NCBI GenBank assembly: GCA_021779275.1
Contig: JAJYAX010000091.1
Coordinates: forward strand, 1 to 6,396
DNA length: 6,396 bases
Direction of reading: 5' to 3'
From: Deltaproteobacteria bacterium
GTDB lineage: Bacteria > Desulfobacterota > Desulfobulbia > Desulfobulbales > Desulfocapsaceae
Under the pieces are notes generated by a model. That model saw only the letters and a list, made by a program, of their open reading frames with translations, did no database searches and was not told the origin of the DNA. The position numbers and the translations under genes were made by a program. This document shows, in pieces, positions 1 to 5,859 of this stretch. Position 1 is the first letter of the stretch. Each line of letters opens with the position of its first letter.

Positions 1-2655
1 GTCGAAGGAGCCGGATTTGATCAGACTCTCGATCACCCGGGAGTTGACCCGCCGGGAGTCCACCCGGTTGCAGAAGTCGGAAAGCGAGGTGTAGGGGCCG
101 CCCTTGTTTCTCTCCTCGATGATGGAATCAAGCGCCGAGCCGCCGACGTTTTTCACCGCCGCCAGACCAAAGCGGATCCGGTCGTTGACGACGCTGAAGT
201 CATTGATGCTCTCATTGATGTCCGGCGGCAGGACCTCGATATGACGGTCCCGGCACTCGCTGATATAGAGGACCACCTTGTCGGTATTGGTCATATCGCA
301 GGAGAGCAGGGCGGCCATGAACTGGGCCGGGTAGTGGGCCTTCAGGTAGGCCGTCTGGTAGGAGATCAGGGCATAGGCGGCGGAGTGCGATTTGTTGAAC
401 CCGTAGCCGGCGAACTTGGCCATCAGGTCGAAGATATATTCCGCCTTCTCTTCCGCAATGCCGTTTTTCAACGCCCCCGCCATGAATTTTGCCCGCTGCT
501 TTTCCATCTCCTCGGGGATCTTCTTGCCCATGGCCCGGCGCAGGTTGTCGGCATCCCCCAGCGAATAGCTGGCCAGGATGTTGGCGATCTTCATGACCTG
601 TTCCTGATAGACGATGACGCCGTAGGTCTCTTCCAGGACGGACTTGATCTGCGGCAGCGGATAATGGGCCGCCGCCCGGCCGTGTTTGGTCTCGACGAAG
701 TCGTTGACCATCCCCGACTCCAGAGGCCCCGGGCGGTAGAGGGCGACCAGCGCGATCAGGTCGCTGAACTGGGTCGGGGCCATCTTGACCAGGAGTTCGC
801 GCATGCCGGAACTCTCCAGCTGGAAGACCCCCAGGGCATCTCCGGTGCAGAGCAGGTCGTAGGTCTTGACGTCATCCATCGGGATGGTGTCGATATCCAG
901 ATCGATATCGACATCCGCCTTGATATGCTTCAAGGTCTTGTCGATGACGGTCAGCGTCTTCAGGCCGAGGAAGTCGAACTTGATCAGCCCGGTCATCTCT
1001 GTATGCTTCATGTCGTACTGGGTCAGGGTCTCCTCGTTGGAGCCCCGGCAGGTCGGCAGGTACTCGACCATGGGCTCCGGCGAGACCACGACGCCCGCGG
1101 CATGGGTGGAGGTGTGCCGGGCCAGGCCTTCCAGGGTCCGGGAGACCCGCAGAAGTTCCTCGATCCTCGGGTCGCGGTCGGCGGCGGCCTGGAGGCGGGG
1201 CTCCTCCGCCATCGCCTTTTTGATGGTCATCTTCAGCTGATCCGGGATGAGCTTGGCGATCTTATCCACCTCGCCGAACGGGATGTCCATGGCCCGGCCG
1301 ACATCGCGGATCACGCCGCGGGCCTTCATGGAGCCGTAGGTGACGATCTGGGCGACATGTTCGGCGCCGCCGTACTTGTTGCGGACATACTCGATGACCT
1401 CGGCCCGCCGGTCCTGGCAGAAGTCCACGTCGAAGTCCGGCATGGATTTTCGTTCGATATTCAGGAACCGCTCGAAGATCAGCCCGTAGGGGATGGGGTC
1501 GATATTGGTGATCCGCATGCAGTAGGCGGCAAGGCTGCCGGCCCCCGAGCCGCGGCCGGGACCGACCGGGATGCCGTGATCCTTGGCCCAGTTGATGAAA
1601 TCGGCGACAATCAGGAAATAGCCGGGGAAGCCCATGGTGTTGATGACATCGATCTCGGTGTTCAGCCGCTCGGTATAGAGTTTTTCCATCTCCTGCGTCA
1701 GCGACCCCGCAGCCCGCATGGCCGCAAAGCGCTCCTTCAGCCCCTTGCGGCAGGCGGCGGTGAACATTGAGTCCAGGGTCTCGCCCTCGGCCAGGGGAAA
1801 ACGGGGGAAATAATAGTTGCCGAATTCGATCTCCAGGTTGCAGCGATTGGCGATCTCCAGGGTGGTTTCGATGGCCTCCGGGCAATGGGCGAAGCGTCGC
1901 TTCATCTCCTCCGGAGGCTTGAAGTAAAACTCGTCGCTGGAGAAACTGAAGTGTTTCGGGTCGGTTATGGTCTTTCCGGTCTGGATGCAGAGCAGGATCT
2001 CATGGGCATGGGCCTCTTCCCGGTTCAGGTAGTGGCAGTCGTTGGTGGCCACAACCTTGACCCCCATCTCCCGGCCCAGCTGGATCAGGCCGTTGTTCAC
2101 TATCGTCTGTTCCGGGATGGTGTTTTCCTGCAGTTCGAAGTAGAGCCTGTCGCCGAAGATATTCAACATCTCTTCGGCCTTCAGCCTGGCTCCGGCCATG
2201 TCCTTCTGCTGGATCAGCCAGGGGATCTGGCCGTGCAGGCAGGCGGTCATGGCGATCAAGCCCTCGTTATGGGCGGCCAGCACCTCCATGTCGATCCGGG
2301 GTTTGTAGTAGAATCCTTCAAACTGGGCGATGGAGGCCAGCTTCATCAGGTTCTTGTAGCCGGTCTGGTCCATGGCCAGCAGCAGGATATGAAAGGCATG
2401 GGTGCCGGAGACCTGTTTCTTGTCGATGCGGCTCTCCGGGGCCATGTAAAATTCGCAGCCGATGATGGGCTTGATCTTGGCCTTCTTGGCCTTGACGTAA
2501 AATTCCAGGGCCCCGTGCATCGCGCCATGGTCGGTGATGGCCACGCTGTCCATGCCGAATTCCTTGCATTTATCCAGGAGATCCGAGACACGGATAGCCC
2601 CGTCAAGGAGACTGTACTGCGAGTGGACGTGGAGGTGGACGAATCCGGCGGTCAT
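1..2655 (-). CDS. dnaE: DNA polymerase III alpha subunit, N-terminal 885 residues (partial, C-terminus off window)
   Basis: Replicative polymerase of the Pol III holoenzyme, acting at the chromosomal fork. The minus-strand frame is open from the ATG at 2655-2653 to base 1. The PHP domain comes first (about residues 5-280): HLHVHS at 7-12, ITDHG at 40-44, GCEFY at 66-70, ATNDCHY at 203-209. The polymerase core follows: GPGRGSGAGS at 365-374, PDFDVDF at 406-412 and KFDFLGLKT around 561. D409, D411 and D561 match the known E. coli catalytic aspartates D401, D403 and D555. The end reaches the helix-hairpin-helix region (VNSRVIESLIKSGSFD). E. coli DnaE is 1160 residues, so roughly 275 residues are missing, including the clamp-binding motif, OB fold and tau-binding part. 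The start is supported by AAAGGA (2667-2662), 6 bases upstream of the ATG, and by the PHP motif beginning at residue 7. The next gene is divergent, so dnaE has its own leader. Confidence 0.98.
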   Translation of the reverse strand, partial: MTAGFVHLHVHSQYSLLDGAIRVSDLLDKCKEFGMDSVAITDHGAMHGALEFYVKAKKAKIKPIIGCEFYMAPESRIDKKQVSGTHAFHILLLAMDQTGYKNLMKLASIAQFEGFYYKPRIDMEVLAAHNEGLIAMTACLHGQIPWLIQQKDMAGARLKAEEMLNIFGDRLYFELQENTIPEQTIVNNGLIQLGREMGVKVVATNDCHYLNREEAHAHEILLCIQTGKTITDPKHFSFSSDEFYFKPPEEMKRRFAHCPEAIETTLEIANRCNLEIEFGNYYFPRFPLAEGETLDSMFTAACRKGLKERFAAMRAAGSLTQEMEKLYTERLNTEIDVINTMGFPGYFLIVADFINWAKDHGIPVGPGRGSGAGSLAAYCMRITNIDPIPYGLIFERFLNIERKSMPDFDVDFCQDRRAEVIEYVRNKYGGAEHVAQIVTYGSMKARGVIRDVGRAMDIPFGEVDKIAKLIPDQLKMTIKKAMAEEPRLQAAADRDPRIEELLRVSRTLEGLARHTSTHAAGVVVSPEPMVEYLPTCRGSNEETLTQYDMKHTEMTGLIKFDFLGLKTLTVIDKTLKHIKADVDIDLDIDTIPMDDVKTYDLLCTGDALGVFQLESSGMRELLVKMAPTQFSDLIALVALYRPGPLESGMVNDFVETKHGRAAAHYPLPQIKSVLEETYGVIVYQEQVMKIANILASYSLGDADNLRRAMGKKIPEEMEKQRAKFMAGALKNGIAEEKAEYIFDLMAKFAGYGFNKSHSAAYALISYQTAYLKAHYPAQFMAALLSCDMTNTDKVVLYISECRDRHIEVLPPDINESINDFSVVNDRIRFGLAAVKNVGGSALDSIIEERNKGGPYTSLSDFCNRVDSRRVNSRVIESLIKSGSFD

Positions 2656-2676
2656 CGTGGTTCCTTTTGTCTTCGG

Positions 2677-2692
2677 CGCCTTCGGGAAGGCG
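2677..2692 (-). promoter_or_regulatory. Short hairpin in the dnaE leader
   Basis: CGCCTT and AAGGCG form a 6-bp stem around a 4-base loop (CGGG), ending 21 bases upstream of the dnaE ATG and 9 bases from its ribosome binding site. On the plus strand it is followed by TTTT, so it could act as a weak terminator for transcription from within dnaE. On the dnaE transcript it is a small leader stem. Either role is inference; a stem this short can arise by chance. Confidence 0.25.
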
Positions 2693-2837
2693 TTTTGGGG
2701 TAAATGTATCGGCAACGGCCGCGCCCGGATACGGAGCGGACCGGGGTTTTGAGATGCCGTCCTGGAGCGAAGTGATACCATGGAACAGAGGTTTTTGCAC
2801 TTTCAAACCAGCGGCGGCTGCATCTTGAAAATCCTGG

Positions 2838-2867
2838 TTGACGGCAGATGGGATGCTGCTGGATAGT
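2838..2867 (+). promoter_or_regulatory. Candidate sigma-70 promoter for the small-protein/nucleotidase operon
   Basis: TTGACG at 2838-2843 (five of six matches to the -35 consensus) and GATAGT at 2862-2867 (four of six matches to the -10 consensus) lie 18 bases apart. Transcription would begin about 2874 and give a leader of about 65 bases before the ATG at 2940. The position suits the operon, but the match is only moderate. Confidence 0.3.
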
Positions 2868-2918
2868 TACGAAAAAGAGTGCGATGGAGATACGAAAACG
2901 TTAGTATGAAAGAGGAAT

Positions 2919-2931
2919 CGTCCGGAGGACG
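2919..2931 (+). promoter_or_regulatory. Ribosome binding site inside a small hairpin
   Basis: GGAGGA at 2924-2929 is a strong Shine-Dalgarno sequence 10 bases before the ATG at 2940, and it decides that start over the in-frame ATG at 2961, which has only a poor AAGG. The same bases form CGTCC-GGA-GGACG, a perfect 5-bp stem with a 3-base loop, so the site could be partly hidden in the mRNA. Regulation is inference. Confidence 0.45.
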
Positions 2932-2939
2932 GCTGGATA

Positions 2940-3167
2940 ATGCTCAAAAAAAGCAAGGCAATGAAAGTCACTATCAATGATACGGAGATATTTGTTTTTC
3001 AAGGCGCTCGCATACGGGATGCCCTGCTTGCCTATTCACCCCGTTCACTCCGGATGGTTATTGCCGGGACATTGTCGGTTATCGACCGGTTCGGGAACCT
3101 TACAGAACCGGATGGTCCGATAACCGAGGGACAACAACTCACACTGAAAAGAACAAAACACCTATGA
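2940..3167 (+). CDS. Small protein, possible beta-grasp-like fold, first gene of the nucleotidase operon
   Basis: A 75-residue protein without a signal peptide or membrane segment, so probably cytoplasmic. I do not recognise a named family. After a lysine-rich start, the pattern is: predicted strand VTINDTEIFVF, helix ARIRDALLAYS, strand MVIAGTLSVID, a turn RFGNLTEPDGP, and a final strand QQLTLKR. This strand-strand-helix-strand order with a late glycine/aspartate turn resembles small beta-grasp proteins (ThiS/MoaD/TGS-like). There is no C-terminal GG, so it is unlikely to be a sulfur carrier. The start at 2940 is backed by GGAGGA 10 bases upstream. The ATG at 2961 would give 68 residues and begin right at the first strand. 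The stop overlaps the start of the nucleotidase gene (ATGA), so the two are translationally coupled and probably act together. Sure that it is a gene; unsure of its role. Confidence 0.8.
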   Translation: MLKKSKAMKVTINDTEIFVFQGARIRDALLAYSPRSLRMVIAGTLSVIDRFGNLTEPDGPITEGQQLTLKRTKHL

Positions 3168-4651
3168 AGATTTTTACAAGCCTGCTGGTTTTTCTCGCCC
3201 TGATCTTCCCTGCCGCAACGCCCTGCCTTTATGCCGGAAAGGCGCCCGAGGCAACCGAGATCGTTATCCTGCATACCAATGATATGCATGCCAAGATCGA
3301 TAACATGGGAAAGCTGGCCGCCCTGGCCCAGAGTCTGCGCAAGACCCATAAATATGTTTTTCTGGTGTCGGCGGGGGATAATTTTACCGGGAACCCTGTC
3401 GTGGATATGGCCAAGGACAAAGGATATCCGATGATCGATCTGATGAACCACTGTGGTTTCAACCTGAGCGCCATCGGCAATCATGAGTTCGATCTGGGGC
3501 AGAAAAAGCTGAATGCCAGGATGAGACAGGCCAAATTCCCCTTTATCAGTTGCAATATCGACGCCTCCCGGGCCGAGCTGAAGCAGCCGCGGCCGTATGC
3601 CATCCTCAAGGCCGGGAAGATTGAAATACCCGTGCTGGGGGTGATTCAGCTTGGCCATAAGGGCACGCCGGATTCGCATCCCTCGAAGCTCAAAGGTCTG
3701 AAGTTCAGCCAGGGGCTGGAAAAGGCAAAAAAATATAAATGGCTGAAGAAAAAATACGGCATATTGGTCGGACTCACCCATCTGGGGGTTGAGGGCGATG
3801 AGCTGATGGCCAAGGCCATGCCCGAATTCGACCTGATCATCGGCGGCCACTCGCACACCGTGATCACCAAACCCATGATGGTGGGCAATGTGATGATCGT
3901 CCAGGCGGGATCGGGACTGAAAGACGTCGGCATGGTCACCCTCAGGGTTCAGGACGGGGTCGTTGTTGACAGATCCTATAAGCTTATCCCGCTGGACTCC
4001 ATTAAGAACAGTGACCAAAAAGTGCAGGCGCTTGTCGATAAATATAATAACAATGACACCCTGGACAGGATTATCGGCCATGCGGAGACGCCGCTTGAGG
4101 GAATGAATGAACTGGGAAGTCTGATGACCGATGCGATTACCCACAGGCTGAAGGTGGACTTTGCCTTTCAGAATATGGGCGGTATCCGCATTTCTTCGAT
4201 TCCGGCCGGCCCGATCAGGCTGAAAGATATCTATCGGCTCGATCCCTTCGGAAACAGGGTGGTCAGCCACAGGATGAATGCCGGCGAGATTAAGTCCTTG
4301 ATCTGCAATTCCTTCGACCGGGAAAAACAGCTGGAGCTGGAGGTATCCGGAATGACCTATACCGTCCTGTCCGGCAAAGACGGAACCTGCAAGGATGTGG
4401 AGATGCTGGACCTGTCCGGAAAGCCTCTCGCCGAGGACAAGGACTATACGGTGGGGATGAACAGCTATATCTCGGCCAGTTTCAAATTCGACCACCGTGA
4501 CCCCGGCGCCTCGACCTATACGACCAGCGACCAGGCTCTGATCGATTATCTGGGCGAGGTCAAAAAGGTGAACTATGCGGGCGTCAACCGGATCAGCACC
4601 AGGCCGGCTGAAAAACCGGTCGAAAAGCCTGTTGAGAAGCCCGCCGACTGA
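3164..4651 (+). CDS. Exported metallophosphatase / 5'-nucleotidase (UshA-type family)
   Basis: A 495-residue two-domain hydrolase, likely releasing phosphate from nucleotides or related phosphoesters outside the cytoplasm. Residues 1-24 look like a Sec signal peptide (MKIF, hydrophobic stretch 7-18, cleavage probably after LYA). C21 follows a proline, so a lipobox is unlikely. The metallophosphatase domain shows the dinuclear metal motifs: HTNDMH at 37-42, GDN at 71-73, GNHEFD at 105-110, LTHLG at 204-208, GGHSHT at 227-232. The C-terminal nucleotidase domain follows (about 305-475), with NMGGIR at 337-342, the usual NGGGIR substrate segment. Where UshA-type enzymes have a GGDGF/Y base-stacking loop, this one reads NSYISASFKFD (433-443), so substrate choice may differ. 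The tail has EKPV repeats. Its ATG overlaps the stop of the small gene before it, so expression is coupled. The fold is clear; the substrate is unknown. Confidence 0.93.
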   Translation: MKIFTSLLVFLALIFPAATPCLYAGKAPEATEIVILHTNDMHAKIDNMGKLAALAQSLRKTHKYVFLVSAGDNFTGNPVVDMAKDKGYPMIDLMNHCGFNLSAIGNHEFDLGQKKLNARMRQAKFPFISCNIDASRAELKQPRPYAILKAGKIEIPVLGVIQLGHKGTPDSHPSKLKGLKFSQGLEKAKKYKWLKKKYGILVGLTHLGVEGDELMAKAMPEFDLIIGGHSHTVITKPMMVGNVMIVQAGSGLKDVGMVTLRVQDGVVVDRSYKLIPLDSIKNSDQKVQALVDKYNNNDTLDRIIGHAETPLEGMNELGSLMTDAITHRLKVDFAFQNMGGIRISSIPAGPIRLKDIYRLDPFGNRVVSHRMNAGEIKSLICNSFDREKQLELEVSGMTYTVLSGKDGTCKDVEMLDLSGKPLAEDKDYTVGMNSYISASFKFDHRDPGASTYTTSDQALIDYLGEVKKVNYAGVNRISTRPAEKPVEKPVEKPAD

Positions 4652-4666
4652 TTGTGTGCCGGCGGG
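4640..4666 (+). terminator. GC-rich inverted repeat at the end of the nucleotidase gene
   Basis: CCCGCCG (4640-4646) and CGGCGGG (4660-4666) form a perfect 7-bp stem with a 13-base loop that contains the nucleotidase stop codon. No T-run follows, so it is not a classical intrinsic terminator. It may stabilise the 3' end or help a weak or Rho-dependent stop. A second, shorter dyad, CTGGCC/GGCCAG (4700-4705 and 4715-4720), lies just downstream. Confidence 0.3.
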
Positions 4667-4868
4667 TGCTGCCGGATGGATGAACTATAACGGCTGGGCC
4701 TGGCCTTTTGTCTCGGCCAGAGGAGCGAGTCCACAGTGGTGGAAAAGATCTTCCCTGGTAACGGCTTTGAGACCGTTTCCGCCATCTGCAAGGTGGGCCG
4801 GATAGCCAAGGACCGGGGTCTCGGTCATAATCCGTTGGCGCGATCTATAATTATGAGAGTTATTACCG
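4652..4868. other. Non-coding stretch after the nucleotidase gene
   Basis: No convincing gene is seen on either strand. A 47-codon minus-strand frame beginning at an ATG (4828-4826) has no good ribosome binding site and no recognisable domain, and the plus-strand frames are compositionally odd. The stretch may be decayed or repetitive DNA. The only sites I can point to are a small dyad at 4700-4720 and the TATAAT box at 4846-4851. Confidence 0.5.
4846..4851 (+). promoter_or_regulatory. Perfect TATAAT -10 box, no good -35
   Basis: TATAAT occurs in an otherwise mixed-composition stretch, 26 bases before the ATG of the 40-codon ORF at 4878. The best -35 candidate at 16-18 bases spacing is GTCATA (4824-4829), with only three matches. 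It could drive the small ORF and perhaps read into the cassettes downstream, but the evidence is the -10 hexamer alone. Confidence 0.3.
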
Positions 4869-4877
4869 GTGCCTGAA

Positions 4878-5000
4878 ATGAGACGGTGGCTCTTCACACG
4901 CCTGCAGGAAGAGCGTGTGGAGAGCTGTATCGAAAAAGCGGAAATGGAATCGATTCCGCTCCATTCTAAAGAATATTTCGTGCAAAAATCAAGAGAATAG
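4878..5000 (+). CDS. Small hypothetical protein, 40 residues (doubtful)
   Basis: The frame encodes a short charged protein (starts MRRWLFTRLQ, ends EYFVQKSRE) with a protein-like composition: a probable amphipathic helix EERVESCIEKAEMES followed by IPLHSKEYFVQ. I do not recognise a family. An in-frame GTG at 4869 would add three residues. Neither start has a strong Shine-Dalgarno; GAGAG at 4855-4859 is the best and would suit the GTG. A TATAAT box lies just upstream. The 5' end of the ORF overlaps the left arm of the 190-base inverted-repeat element, so it may be a fragment of a transposase or passenger gene rather than a living gene. An opposite-strand frame also crosses this stretch and cannot be excluded. 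Confidence 0.3.
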   Translation: MRRWLFTRLQEERVESCIEKAEMESIPLHSKEYFVQKSRE

Positions 5001-5076
5001 CGTAACCATTTCATGGAGAAATAATGTTTATCTGCTTTCACGCCATCTTCTGTCAGGAAAGCGGTGTGAAGAGCCA
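4887..5076. repeat. 190-base MITE-like segment with 13-base perfect terminal inverted repeats
   Basis: TGGCTCTTCACAC at 4887-4899 is repeated as its exact reverse complement at 5064-5076. Inside the left arm, CACACGC (4895-4901) pairs with GCGTGTG (4913-4919). Further in, AGCGGAA (4937-4943) pairs with TTCCGCT (4954-4960), around the 12-base palindrome GGAATCGATTCC (4946-4957). Ends of the form GGCTCTT are reminiscent of ISL3-family insertion sequences, which I offer as inference only. I see no target-site duplication: GAGACGG on the left and ATAAGAT on the right do not match. No full transposase fits within 190 bases, so it would be a non-autonomous or decayed copy. Confidence 0.45.
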
Positions 5077-5144
5077 ATAAGATCGGCTGATCAATTGATC
5101 GTAGAATGTTAACAAGCTTCTAGATATCATCCGAAATTACAGGG

Positions 5145-5238
5145 TAACCAGTTAGAAATAGCCTGCCATTGGCCATATCGGCTTGTCAAGACATGTGGCG
5201 GCTTGGAGATATCTCGAAAACTAGATAATTACTGGTTA
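5145..5238 (+). other. attC-like or attI-like nested inverted repeat before cassette 1 (degenerate)
   Basis: TAACCAGT (5145-5152) and ACTGGTTA (5231-5238) are perfect reverse complements. Nested within them, AGCCTGCCA (5160-5168) pairs with TGGCGGCT (5196-5203) over eight base pairs with one unpaired T. Outer TAAC/GTTA boxes, an inner paired arm and an extrahelical base are the marks of an integron attC folded on one strand, and 94 bases is a usual attC length. Against it, the spacers between outer and inner arms are very unequal (7 versus 27 bases) and the core boxes (GGGTAAC, GTTAAGA) fit RYYYAAC/GTTRRRY only loosely. If real, recombination would fall at G5235/T5236, giving a cassette start 12 bases before the ATG at 5248, as is common for cassettes. 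Confidence 0.4.
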
Positions 5239-5247
5239 AGAAACTCT

Positions 5248-5712
5248 ATGAGCAAACTAATAATCACCAATGTCTCTACATACAAAGCGATCGCAATTGA
5301 TGCGCATAAAGCGATGCACGAACTCTTCAACTCTGGTCGCAGGCCAAAAGATGATGGCAGTCCAGGCTGGGTTATGACCTTCGATCCAGATCAGAGAAGC
5401 TTCAAGCAGGCTATGGTCACAATAGTGTTCACGGGAATGTGGCTTGAAGCACTGCTTCACCTCTTGATAGTTCGCGAACACGGGAAAGATAAGTTCAAAG
5501 AATTTGATTTCAAATCCTACGCAGACAAGATCCGATTGCTTGGGTGCTCAGATCAAAAGATTCTTGATGCAGCTATAAAATTTCAAAAAAGCCGTAAGGA
5601 ATTAGTCCATGAAAAGGCCCATTTCGACACTGGTGTGATCAAGACAGCGCAAGATGAAGCCGATAATGCACATCAATTGCTTCTGGCCATCGATTCGCTA
5701 TTCATGTCTTAA
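5248..5712 (+). CDS. Cassette 1 protein, candidate HEPN-domain protein (154 residues)
   Basis: A mostly helical soluble protein. Helices are likely at 11-28 (YKAIAIDAHKAMHELF), 50-76 (containing FTGMWLEALLHLLI), 88-98, 101-120 and 133-152. The key feature is SRKELVHEKAHF at 115-126: R116 and H121 give the Rx4H spacing that defines the active site of HEPN ribonucleases, and it sits near the C-terminal end of a helix as in that fold. HEPN proteins are commonly toxins, RNA-cleaving defence effectors or accessory domains. No nucleotidyltransferase (MNT) partner is present in the window. I chose ATG 5248 rather than the upstream in-frame TTG at 5203, because the latter lies inside the attC-like repeat and cassettes usually start close to their boundary. 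The ribosome binding site is weak (AAGAAA). The assignment rests on one motif and predicted helices, so it is tentative; gene status is good. Confidence 0.8.
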   Translation: MSKLIITNVSTYKAIAIDAHKAMHELFNSGRRPKDDGSPGWVMTFDPDQRSFKQAMVTIVFTGMWLEALLHLLIVREHGKDKFKEFDFKSYADKIRLLGCSDQKILDAAIKFQKSRKELVHEKAHFDTGVIKTAQDEADNAHQLLLAIDSLFMS

Positions 5713-5728
5713 CCATGGTGCCCGCGTT

Positions 5729-5817
5729 TCCTAACAAATCAATAAACCTGACCGGAGATAGCCGCGTTCTTAAAAGGTGGGCGGCGTGTCGGCCGGCAGG
5801 TTATTTCACCGTTAGCG
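5729..5817 (+). other. Integron attC recombination site between cassettes 1 and 2
   Basis: The site starts 16 bases after the cassette 1 stop. The outer box CTAAC (5731-5735) pairs with GTTAG (5811-5815). Inner arm AACCTGACCGG (5745-5755) pairs with CCGGCAGGTT (5793-5802) over ten base pairs, with a single unpaired A, the extrahelical base known to direct strand choice by integron integrases. The central part folds further through GCCGC (5761-5765) and GCGGC (5781-5785). The 89-base length lies in the normal attC range. The core box TCCTAAC differs from RYYYAAC at its first base, and GTTAGCG differs from GTTRRRY at its last two. By family knowledge the crossover is between G5811 and T5812. 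Confidence 0.85.
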
Positions 5818-5859
5818 ATAGATAATCAAAAAATACTTTAAACAAACTTGGAGAAATGA

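Noticed and set aside
241..1770. Long plus-strand open frame of 509 codons
   Set aside because: It lies opposite dnaE, which has unmistakable motifs throughout. Its open state comes from GC-rich codon bias, and its sequence shows no domain.
2603..2806. Minus-strand frame of 67 codons overlapping the dnaE start
   Set aside because: It overlaps the dnaE ribosome binding site and first codons in another frame and shows no family resemblance.
2780..2866. 28-codon plus-strand frame beginning at an ATG in the divergent intergenic region
   Set aside because: No Shine-Dalgarno, no recognisable sequence, and it overlaps the candidate promoter of the downstream operon.
3032..4495. Long minus-strand open frame of 487 codons
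   Set aside because: Antisense shadow of the nucleotidase gene, which has all family motifs and a signal peptide on the plus strand.
4685..5077. Minus-strand frame of 130 codons in the non-coding stretch
   Set aside because: It begins at a TTG inside the right inverted repeat, spans two compositionally different stretches and has no recognisable domain or ribosome binding site. A dispersed repeat remains possible; a genome-wide BLASTN of 4680-4860 would tell.
5089..5100. Palindrome GATCAATTGATC
   Set aside because: An isolated 12-base palindrome in AT-rich DNA with no second copy or T-run; no role can be supported.
5107..5157. TGTTAACA palindrome and downstream GTTAG considered as an attC
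   Set aside because: The boxes are present, but the sequence between them has no paired inner arms, so it does not fold like an attC.
5183..5231. Possible promoters for cassette 1 (TTGTCA with GAGATA; TTGGAG with TAATTA)
   Set aside because: Only one hexamer of each pair resembles the consensus, and they lie within the nested repeat. Not strong enough to annotate.
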